From contig JAQUCQ010000116.1 in assembly GCA_028686145.1 (NCBI GenBank), positions 1 to 9,063 of the forward strand: DNA of 9,063 nucleotides, read 5' to 3'. Under the pieces are notes generated by a model. It was given only the letters and a program-made list of their open reading frames with translations. It was not told the DNA's origin and searched no databases. The DNA is from Desulfuromonadaceae bacterium (GTDB taxonomy: Bacteria; Desulfobacterota; Desulfuromonadia; Geobacterales; Pseudopelobacteraceae). Shown one piece after another: positions 1 through 7,157 of this stretch. The position numbers were made by a program, and so were the translations under genes. Every line of letters starts with the position of its first letter. The stretch's first letter is position 1.

Positions 1-1423
1 GATCCTGCAGGTTAATACCCAATTCTGCAACCTGTTCGGCTACACACGTGATGAGCTGGTGGATCAAAGCGCCCGCATTCTGCATCTTGACCAGCAACAT
101 TATGAAGAATGGTCGCTCCGGTTTCAGGAGGCCAAAGCCGGTCACCCGTTGGCCAGTGGCGATTACCCGTGGCTTCGCAAAGACGGCAGCACGTTATGGT
201 GCTTTTTTGCTGGTGTTAAAATGCAGCTTCCCAGTGGTGAATCCGGGGTTCTCTGGAATGTAATCGACATTACCGAGCGTAAGGCGGCAGAAAAAAACAT
301 GGCGCTGATGAGTTTTGCTCTGGATGCCGTTCATGAAGCTGCCTATATGGTAGATCAAACCACCCGGTTTCATTATGTGAATCAGGAGGCCTGCCGCGTC
401 ACCGGCTATAGTCGTAACGAGCTATTGTCACTGAGCATTGCCGATATTGATACCAGCTTTTCAGCAGACCAGTGGGCCGAAATGTGGCAGGAGTTGAAAG
501 AGTGCCGCACTCTGACCTTTGAAGGTAGCCACAAAACCAAGAATAGCCACATTTATCCGGTGGAAATTTCCGCAAATTATTTTGAATTTGATGGCAAAGG
601 TTATAACCTGGGGCTGGCGCGTGATATTACGGAACGCCGCAAGGTTGAGCTACTCCTGCAGGATTCAAAAGAGCAGGCCGAAACGGCAAATCGGGCCAAG
701 ACCGAATTCCTGGCCAACATGAGCCACGAAATCCGCACCCCCATGAACGGTGTAATCGGCCTGATTGAACTGCTACTCCGTACAGAGTTGAATGAGGAAC
801 AGCGCACATATGCCAAACTAGCCAAGCTATCCGGCAAAAATCTTGTGCAGCTCATTAGTGACATCCTTGATCTCTCAAAAATCGAAGCCCATAAGATCGA
901 GCTTGAAACGCGCAATTTCGATCTGATGTCAGAGACAACCGAAACTATTAATCTCCTTTCCATCCGTGCTCAGGAAAAAGGAATTGAGCTGGTTTCTACA
1001 ATTAATCCTGATGTTCCTTTGCTCTTAAAAGGAGATACGGTACGACTGCGGCAAATACTTACCAACATTATTGGTAACGCTATCAAGTTCACTTCAAAAG
1101 GTTCCGTAACCCTTAAGGTTCAAAAAACGTGGGAAGACAACAATGCTATAAAACTGAAATTCATAATTCATGACACCGGCATCGGCATTCCTGACAACAA
1201 GCTTGGTATGATATTTAATCCGTTCACCCAAGGAGACGGCTCCACCACCCGTTCCTACGGTGGTACCGGATTAGGCTTGGCTATCTCACGGCAACTTGCA
1301 GAGTTGATGGGCGGCAGCATTGGTGTCGAGAGTGTGGAAAGTGAAGGATCAACGTTCTGGTTTACGGTTCTGCTGGGAAAACAATCAGCTTCCCGGCAGG
1401 AGGAGTGGCGAAAAGCTTTCTAA
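1..1423 (+). CDS. PAS-PAS sensor histidine kinase, 5' end outside window
   Basis: Partial gene: the frame is open from base 2 with no start, so the true N-terminus lies to the left. 473 residues are visible. Residues 1-25 are the end of a PAS core (VN..FC.LFGYTRDEL), closed by a PAC-type end (DITERK) near base 270. A second PAS/PAC follows (VTGYSRNEL near base 400, ARDITERR near base 620). Next come a short coiled linker, a HisKA dimerisation domain with the phospho-acceptor His at bases 725-727 (motif SHEIRTPMNG), and a HATPase domain with N box (N-IIGNAIKF), G1 (DTGIGIP) and G2 (GGTGLGL). No transmembrane segment is visible, though the missing part could hold one. The kinase should autophosphorylate and pass phosphate to a receiver, most simply the next gene. 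It ends at TAA 1421-1423 just after the ATPase domain. The receiver ORF continues in the same frame, so this may be the front part of a former hybrid kinase. The signal sensed is unknown. Confidence 0.93.
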   Translation, partial: ILQVNTQFCNLFGYTRDELVDQSARILHLDQQHYEEWSLRFQEAKAGHPLASGDYPWLRKDGSTLWCFFAGVKMQLPSGESGVLWNVIDITERKAAEKNMALMSFALDAVHEAAYMVDQTTRFHYVNQEACRVTGYSRNELLSLSIADIDTSFSADQWAEMWQELKECRTLTFEGSHKTKNSHIYPVEISANYFEFDGKGYNLGLARDITERRKVELLLQDSKEQAETANRAKTEFLANMSHEIRTPMNGVIGLIELLLRTELNEEQRTYAKLAKLSGKNLVQLISDILDLSKIEAHKIELETRNFDLMSETTETINLLSIRAQEKGIELVSTINPDVPLLLKGDTVRLRQILTNIIGNAIKFTSKGSVTLKVQKTWEDNNAIKLKFIIHDTGIGIPDNKLGMIFNPFTQGDGSTTRSYGGTGLGLAISRQLAELMGGSIGVESVESEGSTFWFTVLLGKQSASRQEEWRKAF

Positions 1424-1438
1424 CCTTGCGTTAAAGAA

Positions 1439-1921
1439 ATGAGCAGGAGAGATCATTGTGCCACGACCACTCGTCTGCTTCTGGTTGAGGATGAATCAAC
1501 AAACCAGATGGTGATTAAATCCATCCTCAAAAAATTCGGTTATCTTGTGGATGTGGCGAACAACGGCCGTGAGGCTATAAAAGCTTTGGAAATCAACGAC
1601 TACGCGCTGGTGCTTATGGACTGCATGATGCCGGTGTTGAACGGTTATGAAACGACTGCCATCATCAGAGATCAGACATCGACAGTAACAAACCACAACA
1701 TACCGGTTATTGCACTTACGGCAAATGCGATGCGGGAAGACCGTGATAATTGTCTTGCAGCCGGAATGGATGATTATCTGACCAAACCGTTCGAGTTTGC
1801 GGAATTACAGGCTATTCTTGGGAAATGGATACCCTCAGACTCTGTTCATCTCACAGAAAAAGGAGCAACAACAATGGTACAGGAATGTGTGCCGGAACGT
1901 GGCACGGTACAGACAACGTGA
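1439..1921 (+). CDS. Stand-alone receiver (REC) domain protein
   Basis: 160 residues, nearly all one CheY-like receiver domain. The acidic pair is E17/D18 (LLLVEDE), the phospho-acceptor is D61 (LMDCMMP), the switch Thr is T94 (ALTANA) and the conserved Lys is K116 (YLTKPF). There is no DNA-binding or enzymatic output domain. The last ~35 residues are a linker-like tail. It should accept phosphate from the upstream kinase and pass it to the HPt protein downstream. The ATG at 1439 is the first start after the kinase stop, 15 nt away and in the same frame, but its ribosome binding site is weak; an AGGAGG at 1398-1403 is too far upstream. Translation may therefore depend on coupling, or the gene may be the middle of a hybrid kinase cut by a nonsense change. 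The sequence style (TNQMV, ALTANAMREDR, GMDDYLTKP) is typical of receivers inside hybrid kinases rather than of response regulators. Confidence 0.85.
   Translation: MSRRDHCATTTRLLLVEDESTNQMVIKSILKKFGYLVDVANNGREAIKALEINDYALVLMDCMMPVLNGYETTAIIRDQTSTVTNHNIPVIALTANAMREDRDNCLAAGMDDYLTKPFEFAELQAILGKWIPSDSVHLTEKGATTMVQECVPERGTVQTT
1861..1876 (+). promoter_or_regulatory. Strong ribosome binding site and ATG inside the end of the REC gene
   Basis: AGGAG at 1861-1865 is followed by an 8-nt spacer and ATG at 1874-1876. This is a better initiation signal than that of either the REC or the HPt gene. The ATG is in the REC frame and would give a 15-residue peptide (MVQECV...) ending at the same TGA (1919-1921) that overlaps the GTG of the HPt gene. 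It could act as a leader cistron delivering ribosomes to the HPt start, or be chance. Sequence evidence only. Confidence 0.4.
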
Positions 1922-2355
1922 CGTGCCGGATTAACCGGTCTGCTGATGACACAGAGTTGTTCCGTACGATGGATGTGCCACATTATACCCGGATTCTTCC
2001 AGCCGAAGATGAGCCCATCTTTGACAAGGATGAGTTTGTACGGCGCAATCTTGGTGATCTTGAACTTTCCCGCGATGTGGCCGCAGTATTTATTCAGCAT
2101 GGGCCGGAGTACCTCCGTGAAATATACGACGCATTCTCTGCCGGAGACCGCGAAGCTCTTTGTCAGTCGGCACACAAGCTGAAAGGAGCGGCTGTCAACC
2201 TGGCACTTATGCGGCTGAGCAGTTCAGCTGCATCAATCGAAGCAGCAGCAAAAACAAAGAGTGTTGAACTGACAGCCACACTAGTCACTGATCTGAATAA
2301 TGTGTATTATCAGGCAGTACATGCAATTGAAGTGTGGGTTGGTACCGAACGGTGA
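1918..2355 (+). CDS. Histidine phosphotransfer (HPt) domain protein
   Basis: The C-terminal ~110 residues form an HPt four-helix domain: F-x-R-R-N-L-G-D-L-E-L, then the phospho-acceptor motif AHKLKGAA with His at bases 2173-2175 (residue 86 from the chosen start), followed by amphipathic helices rich in Ala, Ser and Glu. HPt proteins relay phosphate between receivers and have no kinase activity. I chose GTG 1918 because it overlaps the TGA of the REC gene (GTGA), a common coupled junction. The frame is also open upstream from ATG 1825 (176 residues), but that part overlaps REC in another frame and reads like non-coding sequence. ATG 1885 and ATG 1969 are other possible starts; 1969 would still keep the whole HPt domain. 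A single-base indel between 1825 and 1921 would fuse this frame to REC, giving the usual REC-linker-HPt end of a hybrid kinase. The receiver that takes the phosphate from this protein is not in the window. Confidence 0.8.
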   Translation: MTCRINRSADDTELFRTMDVPHYTRILPAEDEPIFDKDEFVRRNLGDLELSRDVAAVFIQHGPEYLREIYDAFSAGDREALCQSAHKLKGAAVNLALMRLSSSAASIEAAAKTKSVELTATLVTDLNNVYYQAVHAIEVWVGTER

Positions 2356-2400
2356 TTCTAAGCGGTGGATGAAGCGATTCATGTTGCTGGACAAGAAAAA

Positions 2401-2474
2401 AGTGATACACATAATTAAGTATATTTTACTCATACGTTTTATTTCAGCAGCTTCAATTTAATCAGGAGGTAAGT
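2401..2474 (+). promoter_or_regulatory. AT-rich leader and strong ribosome binding site before the DJ-1/HD-GYP gene
   Basis: The 119-nt gap after the HPt gene contains an AT-rich stretch (about 2405-2460) and ends in AGGAGG at 2464-2469, five bases before ATG 2475. The ribosome binding site is clear and fixes the start. The AT-rich part is a plausible promoter, with TATATT at 2420-2425 as a candidate -10, but I find no convincing -35 at the right distance, so the promoter call is weak. No terminator hairpin is visible after the HPt gene, so read-through from the phosphorelay genes is also possible. Confidence 0.4.
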
Positions 2475-3635
2475 ATGGCAAAGGTTCTCATGCCGGTGGC
2501 GGAAGGCTTTGAAGAAATTGAAGCATTCACGATAGTTGATATACTTCGCAGAGCAGAAATTGAAGTTGTTCTGGCCGGACTTCTCCCGGGCCCGGTTGCA
2601 GGTGCCCACAATGTCAGTATCGTCCCTGATACGACGATCGAAATGGTCAATGGAGCTGCTTTTGATATGATCATCCTCCCGGGTGGACAACCGGGGACTG
2701 ATAATCTCAATGCAGATCCACGAGTTCATGTGCTCATCAAAGAATTTGCCGCTAATAATAAAATGATCGGAGCAATCTGCGCCGCGCCGATTATTCTGGC
2801 ATCAGCCGGATTGCTACGTGGCAAAAAAGTAACCTGCTACCCTTCATATCGTGATCAATTGAATGGCGGCATCTTTGAAAATGCACCGGTTGTCAGCGAT
2901 GGCACTATTATCACCAGCCAGGGACCGGGAACAGCGGTTAACTTTGGACTGGTCATAGTTACCCGACTGGCCGGACGCCATACTTCTGACGGAGTTTCTA
3001 ATGCCATGCTGGCTCAGGAAACTCCGTCAGATCTATGGAATCCCAACCTATTCAACAGTATCATCCAGGCTCTTCTCGGCGCATTGGAGACAAAAGACAG
3101 TTATACGCAAGGACAAGCCAGAAGGGTTGCCGAATACTGTCTGAGCATCGGCTTAAAACTGAAACTACCCATAACTGAGATGCGAGATTTGTATCTGGGT
3201 GCCATGTTGCATGATATCGGTAAATATAACACTGCTGAAGATGTTCTCAACAAACCGGACAGCTTGAATTTTCGCGAAGAAACGCTGGCACGTGAGCACA
3301 CCCTGAAAGGAACACTCTTTGTTGTCGGAATCAACAATTTAAGTCATATCGGTCCGACCATCCTGCACCATCACGAACATTGGGACGGCTCCGGATATCC
3401 CGGCCGCTTGAAGGGCGAACAGATTCCACTTCATGCCCGTATCGTTGCCGTCGCAGACGCCTTTGACGCCATGATTTCAAACAGATCATATCGGGACGGA
3501 ATCAATAAAGAAACAGCCGTTCGTGAGTTATTAAAGAAAAAAGACACGCAATTTGACCCCTTTATCGTAGATGTATTCATTGAATGCCTGAATGAATCAC
3601 CGTTCGAGATAAAGGATTTCAGTTATTATTTTTAA
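2475..3635 (+). CDS. DJ-1/PfpI domain fused to HD-GYP phosphodiesterase domain
   Basis: 386 residues in two domains. Residues 1-181 match the DJ-1/PfpI/ThiJ fold: AEGFEEIE with the conserved Glu16, ILPGGQPG at 67-74, the nucleophile Cys102 in AICAAP, and SQGPGTA at 148-154. This is close to the DJ-1/YajL branch, whose proteins are linked to stress and carbonyl or thiol chemistry. After a short linker, residues ~195-375 form an HD-GYP domain, a class that hydrolyses cyclic di-GMP. Visible residues are the HD pair H246/D247 with K250, then H275, HHHE at 298-301, DGSGYPG at 304-310 and D328 in AVADAFD. The His normally found in the first helix (GHSxRV context) is Gln214, 32 residues before H246. 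There is no receiver, PAS or membrane segment, so DJ-1 sits where a sensor usually does. My inference is that the DJ-1 Cys senses redox or electrophile stress and tunes second-messenger breakdown. The gene lies 119 nt behind the phosphorelay genes on the same strand and is followed by a terminator. Confidence 0.9.
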   Translation: MAKVLMPVAEGFEEIEAFTIVDILRRAEIEVVLAGLLPGPVAGAHNVSIVPDTTIEMVNGAAFDMIILPGGQPGTDNLNADPRVHVLIKEFAANNKMIGAICAAPIILASAGLLRGKKVTCYPSYRDQLNGGIFENAPVVSDGTIITSQGPGTAVNFGLVIVTRLAGRHTSDGVSNAMLAQETPSDLWNPNLFNSIIQALLGALETKDSYTQGQARRVAEYCLSIGLKLKLPITEMRDLYLGAMLHDIGKYNTAEDVLNKPDSLNFREETLAREHTLKGTLFVVGINNLSHIGPTILHHHEHWDGSGYPGRLKGEQIPLHARIVAVADAFDAMISNRSYRDGINKETAVRELLKKKDTQFDPFIVDVFIECLNESPFEIKDFSYYF

Positions 3636-3688
3636 AGTTTTTTTACTTATATTCCGCAAGCCACCGCACCAGACACCTTAAACGTGAG

Positions 3689-3720
3689 AAAACCCGCTTC
3701 CAAAAGGAATGCGGGTTTTT
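3689..3720 (+). terminator. Rho-independent terminator after the DJ-1/HD-GYP gene
   Basis: A 9-bp stem (3689-3697 with 3711-3719) continues, across one bulged T at 3710, into four more pairs (3698-3701 with 3706-3709) closed by an AAAA loop. The T-rich 3' side (five Ts, then ATTTT) makes it a good plus-strand terminator 54 nt after the stop. Its left arm begins with AAAA, so it may also act on the convergent chemoreceptor transcript, though only a short T run is available in that direction. Confidence 0.85.
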
Positions 3721-3792
3721 ATTTTAAAAAGGTGCCAGTTGCCATCATTTAATACTATAAACGGGCCGATTCACTCGACCAAATCAGTCGAC

Positions 3793-6210
3793 CTACACCT
3801 TAAACCATTTTGCTGTTTCATTCAGCCCCGCTGCAGTACTGGCCAGATTTTCAGATGACTTTTTGACATCAACAAAAGCGGTTTTTATCTGCTTGGCAAC
3901 TTCTGCAATACTGTTCATCCCGTTGGAAATATCGTCAGATGTTGCCGATTGTTCCTGAGCAGCGACAGCAATTCTATCCACCATATCCGAAATATTTTCC
4001 ATATTACCGACAATTTCGTCGATTGAAGCAGCTGATTCGTTAACAATTGAGACAACCCGGTCAACAGAAGAACTTTCATCCTGAATGAGCTTTACCGCCG
4101 ATTCCACACCGGAACGCATTGCAGTGACGCTATGGACAATTTCTTCGGTTGCTTCTGAAGTCTTGGCAGCAAGCTTCCGCACTTCGTCGGCAACGACGGC
4201 AAACCCTCTCCCCTGATCACCAGCGCGAGCAGCTTCTATCGCGGCATTAAGAGCTAACAGGTTGGTCTGGTCAGCAATATCGCTGATAAGTGAAACAATA
4301 CCGGTAATTTCCTGAGACTGGACGCCAAGTTTTTCCACCTCAAGAGCTGAACTTTTAATCGTATCAGCAAATAAATTCAATTCCTCGACTGCGGTATGCA
4401 TCTTTTGGCGTCCGGTTTCAGCTGCCTTTTTCATGGTAGCGGCCGTACCGGCAGTTGTGTTGGCGTTGTCGGAAACCTCATTGATTGTCTGTGACATCTG
4501 GGTCATTGCAATTGCTGACTGTTCGATCCGGCCCGTCTGGTCGTCAGTGCCTTTTTCCAGAGAAGAAGAGGTCAATGAAAGTTCTTCAGAACTATTGGCC
4601 AGAGTATCAGTGGCTTCACCTATTTTTAATGCAATATCATGCAGATTGCTGACCATTGTAGCCATGGCAGCCTGGACCTTGCCTATCTCATCCTTGCGAT
4701 CAGTTTGAATAACGCCACGCAGATCTCCGCTGGCAATCGACTCGGCTGTCTTCAATAGCTCCATAAGTGGACCTGATACGGCTTTGTATATCCATCCGCC
4801 AAAAGCCAATCCTAAAATTATTGCCGCGATCCCGATAGTGAGAATGAGTCCAAGGCTTTTGCGAATCATGTTATTGACCGCTGACAAAGATTTTTCCTGT
4901 TCCCCCTGCGCATTCGAGACGGTTTCACGGCTTTTCTCAGCTTGTTTGACAACGATATTTCTCAGCTTGCTAATCTCCCGAGAGGATTCTTCTCGCATTG
5001 AGATTTCATTTTTGAGTTTGTCGGTAACTCCGTCCTTGCTAAATAGCGCTGTACGGATACTATTCAGGCCACTGATTGCGCCATTCAGGACGGATAATTC
5101 TTTTGTCGATTTGATTTTTTTCAGGCTTCGCTCAAGATCGGCGTGTGACTTGGCTATTTTTGTATATTGGGTATTAATTGTTGCCGAGATCGCATTAATC
5201 TCATCGGCGGTCGTAACGGTAAACAGCTTGATCGCAAGAGCTTCAACAGATGTACCGTAGGCCACTAACTCAGCGTTGCTTGACAAGGCATTGATTGCTA
5301 AATTCGATCGGTTGAAAGCAACTCCTTGCTTTTCCGACACATCACTAACCAGATCTTCTGTTGATTCGATTTCACTATTGAGCACAGTGAAAATGTTTTT
5401 GGTTATAGCGTTCAGCTCGGTATTAAGTGACTCTGCCTTGGTCAAGTCTTTATTGGTCAGCGCGGTAAAATACTCATCAGTTTTAGTGGCAAACAGTTTG
5501 GTGTCATTCTTCAATGTTTGATTGTGCTTAACTGTGCCGTTTTGCAGAATGTTGCTGATCAGCGCCTTCGCTTCCGAGTGTTTTTTACTCACATCGCCTT
5601 TTTGAGACTGAAGCAACACGACGATAACATCCTTCATGCGAGCTTTCACCGTCTCCATGCCGGGCAACTTATCAGCAGAAACGTTGCGGGCATCAACAGC
5701 AGTTATGTACGAAGCAGAACTTGATACCTGCAGCGCTTTAACCAATGAATCCAGATTCTTCAGCCGCACCATAGCCTCATTGATCCGTTTGTTAATCATT
5801 TCACCGGCCACGCGGGCATCTTCTTCAGCTTTAAGACTGCCCTCAACAGACCGGGACAGACTGTCTGAAACACTTTTGAGGCTTTCATACGCGCTATATT
5901 TTTCAGCTGACATTGATTCAAGTGAGTCCTGCGCATTTTTAACGCCAGCAAGCGACTTTTCGGCTTCAGAGCGGAATTGGGCGAGTTCGCCCATGTTCCG
6001 CGAAGCTCCGACTTTTACCAGATCAGCAGTGGTTACCTGAACGGTGCGTTCAAACTCTACGGTCTTCAACTGAAACGGAGTGCTCTTTTCCGTCAAATAT
6101 GTCAGTTTGGTTTTAATGAACCCCATGCTCACGTAGCTTGTTGTTGCAATGGTACCGACAATTATTGCGACAATAATAACATTAAGAAATAATTTCATTT
6201 TAATTGTCAT
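3793..6210 (-). CDS. Methyl-accepting chemotaxis protein with long periplasmic sensor
   Basis: 805 residues. TM1 is at about 7-29 and TM2 at about 453-475, enclosing ~420 residues of periplasmic, mostly helical sequence, much longer than the ~150 residues of enteric receptors. A HAMP domain (about 475-530, including PL..L...AE.IA.GDL and DEIG) leads into the signalling coiled coil. The conserved tip is at about 642-682 (DQTNLLALNAAIEAARAG, then GRGFAVVADEVRKLA), which docks CheA and CheW. The arms are about 18-20 heptads long, in the range of the longer receptor classes. The C-terminus ends in KWFKV with no NWETF-type pentapeptide, so CheR/CheB would have to bind without a tether. The start at 6210-6208 is supported by AAGGAG (6218-6223 on the plus strand) seven bases upstream. 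The sensor is of the all-helical HBM/TorS-like kind, with a possible internal duplication; the ligand is unknown. The gene lies 111 nt downstream of znuB on the same strand with no clear terminator between them. Confidence 0.95.
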   Translation of the reverse strand: MTIKMKLFLNVIIVAIIVGTIATTSYVSMGFIKTKLTYLTEKSTPFQLKTVEFERTVQVTTADLVKVGASRNMGELAQFRSEAEKSLAGVKNAQDSLESMSAEKYSAYESLKSVSDSLSRSVEGSLKAEEDARVAGEMINKRINEAMVRLKNLDSLVKALQVSSSASYITAVDARNVSADKLPGMETVKARMKDVIVVLLQSQKGDVSKKHSEAKALISNILQNGTVKHNQTLKNDTKLFATKTDEYFTALTNKDLTKAESLNTELNAITKNIFTVLNSEIESTEDLVSDVSEKQGVAFNRSNLAINALSSNAELVAYGTSVEALAIKLFTVTTADEINAISATINTQYTKIAKSHADLERSLKKIKSTKELSVLNGAISGLNSIRTALFSKDGVTDKLKNEISMREESSREISKLRNIVVKQAEKSRETVSNAQGEQEKSLSAVNNMIRKSLGLILTIGIAAIILGLAFGGWIYKAVSGPLMELLKTAESIASGDLRGVIQTDRKDEIGKVQAAMATMVSNLHDIALKIGEATDTLANSSEELSLTSSSLEKGTDDQTGRIEQSAIAMTQMSQTINEVSDNANTTAGTAATMKKAAETGRQKMHTAVEELNLFADTIKSSALEVEKLGVQSQEITGIVSLISDIADQTNLLALNAAIEAARAGDQGRGFAVVADEVRKLAAKTSEATEEIVHSVTAMRSGVESAVKLIQDESSSVDRVVSIVNESAASIDEIVGNMENISDMVDRIAVAAQEQSATSDDISNGMNSIAEVAKQIKTAFVDVKKSSENLASTAAGLNETAKWFKV

Positions 6211-6321
6211 GGGACTACTCCTTGCTGGATTAAATTAAATTGCAATTACTCGCGACAACCTACGTGTAACAAGTCCGACCTATTAGTTCTGATTACCCCC
6301 CTATACATGTTCAAATGAATT

Positions 6322-7155
6322 TCAGTTACTGTTTTTTGAATAAATAATCCGGCGAACGGCACATGCGACGGCAAAAAATAGCAGATTCACCATCACAATG
6401 GAAGCGCTTGCAGGCAAATTAGTCATAATGGAAATAATAATCCCGATAATCACCGAACTGCATCCCTGAAGTGCGGCCAGAACAATGCACACCTTGAAAC
6501 CGCGCGCCAGTTGCAGGGCCGCCGCAGCCGGAACGATCAGCATCGACGAAATCAGCATGACGCCGACCAGTTTCATGGCCAGAACCACCGACAGCGCAGT
6601 CAGTAGCACCAAGACAGCGTTAATGTACGAAGTCCGGATGCCCGATACTTTGGCTAGCTCATCACTGAATGAGATGGCGAACAACTCGTGATAATAGAGA
6701 GTCAACATCAGCATAACACCAGCACAAAGCAGAGCCGCAATTACCACCTCTTCACTGCGTATCGAAAGAATGTTGCCAAACAGATAGCTCAGCAGATCGA
6801 CATTATACCCCCCTCCCACGCTGGCCAGAATGATCCCGGTCGAAATTCCGAGAGCAGATACCAGGCCGATGGCGGCATCACCACTCAGCCGCCCTTTTTC
6901 GGACAATTTGAGAATTCCGAGAGACGCCAACATCACAATTGGTGCCGAAACCAGTAGCGACATGGCTGAATAAAGCTTGAGCGCTAAAGCGATGGCGGTG
7001 CTGCCGAAGGTGACATGCGCCAAGCCATCACCAATCAATGACAAACGCCGCAGGACCAAAAAGACCCCTAAGACCGAACAGAGTAGAGCGATCAGGGTAC
7101 CGGCCAGCAAAGCCCGTTGAATAAAACCGTATGAAAGAATTTCCAGGAGATTCAT
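6322..7155 (-). CDS. znuB: ABC-3 family metal transporter permease, probably zinc (ZnuB)
   Basis: 277 residues, almost entirely hydrophobic, with about eight membrane helices. Hallmarks of the ABC-3 (ZnuB/MntB/TroC) family are visible near the N-terminus: FIQRALLAG, LGVFLVLRR and IGDGLAH. In the C-terminal half, KLVGVMLISSMLIVPAA is the usual family pattern. It forms the inner-membrane channel for the metal handed over by ZnuA, powered by ZnuC. I chose ATG at 7155-7153, two bases after the TGA of the ATPase gene. An in-frame TTG 18 bases upstream (7173) would add six residues but is a weaker choice. No good Shine-Dalgarno precedes the ATG, so translation probably depends on coupling to znuC. 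The family also includes manganese and iron systems; zinc is preferred because of the His-rich binding protein upstream. It is the last gene of the cluster. Confidence 0.92.
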   Translation of the reverse strand: MNLLEILSYGFIQRALLAGTLIALLCSVLGVFLVLRRLSLIGDGLAHVTFGSTAIALALKLYSAMSLLVSAPIVMLASLGILKLSEKGRLSGDAAIGLVSALGISTGIILASVGGGYNVDLLSYLFGNILSIRSEEVVIAALLCAGVMLMLTLYYHELFAISFSDELAKVSGIRTSYINAVLVLLTALSVVLAMKLVGVMLISSMLIVPAAAALQLARGFKVCIVLAALQGCSSVIIGIIISIMTNLPASASIVMVNLLFFAVACAVRRIIYSKNSN

Positions 7156-7157
7156 AG

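Noticed and set aside
1825..1917. Upstream extension of the HPt gene to ATG 1825
   Set aside because: It overlaps the receiver gene in another frame, reads as low-complexity basic sequence with no domain similarity, and lacks a ribosome binding site.
2439..2729. Minus-strand frames opposite the start of the DJ-1/HD-GYP gene
   Set aside because: They overlap a well-supported coding region and translate to sequence without recognisable features.
3775..3791. Small inverted repeat TCGAC/GTCGA just behind the chemoreceptor stop, considered as a terminator
   Set aside because: The stem is only 5 bp with a 7-nt loop and no T run; the hairpin at 3689-3720 is a better candidate.
4433..6192. Several open frames on the plus strand opposite the chemoreceptor gene
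   Set aside because: They are antisense shadows of a clear 805-residue coding frame, with no domain similarity and no ribosome binding sites that I could see.
6238..6247. Perfect 10-bp palindrome AATTGCAATT upstream of the chemoreceptor gene, considered as an operator or Zur-like site
   Set aside because: It is short, AT-rich and found once. It does not match a longer dyad, and the zinc operon's promoter is not here.
6211..6321. Promoter and terminator search in the gap between znuB and the chemoreceptor gene
   Set aside because: No convincing -35/-10 pair, sigma-28 or sigma-54 box, and no hairpin with a T run; only the AAGGAG ribosome binding site is clear.
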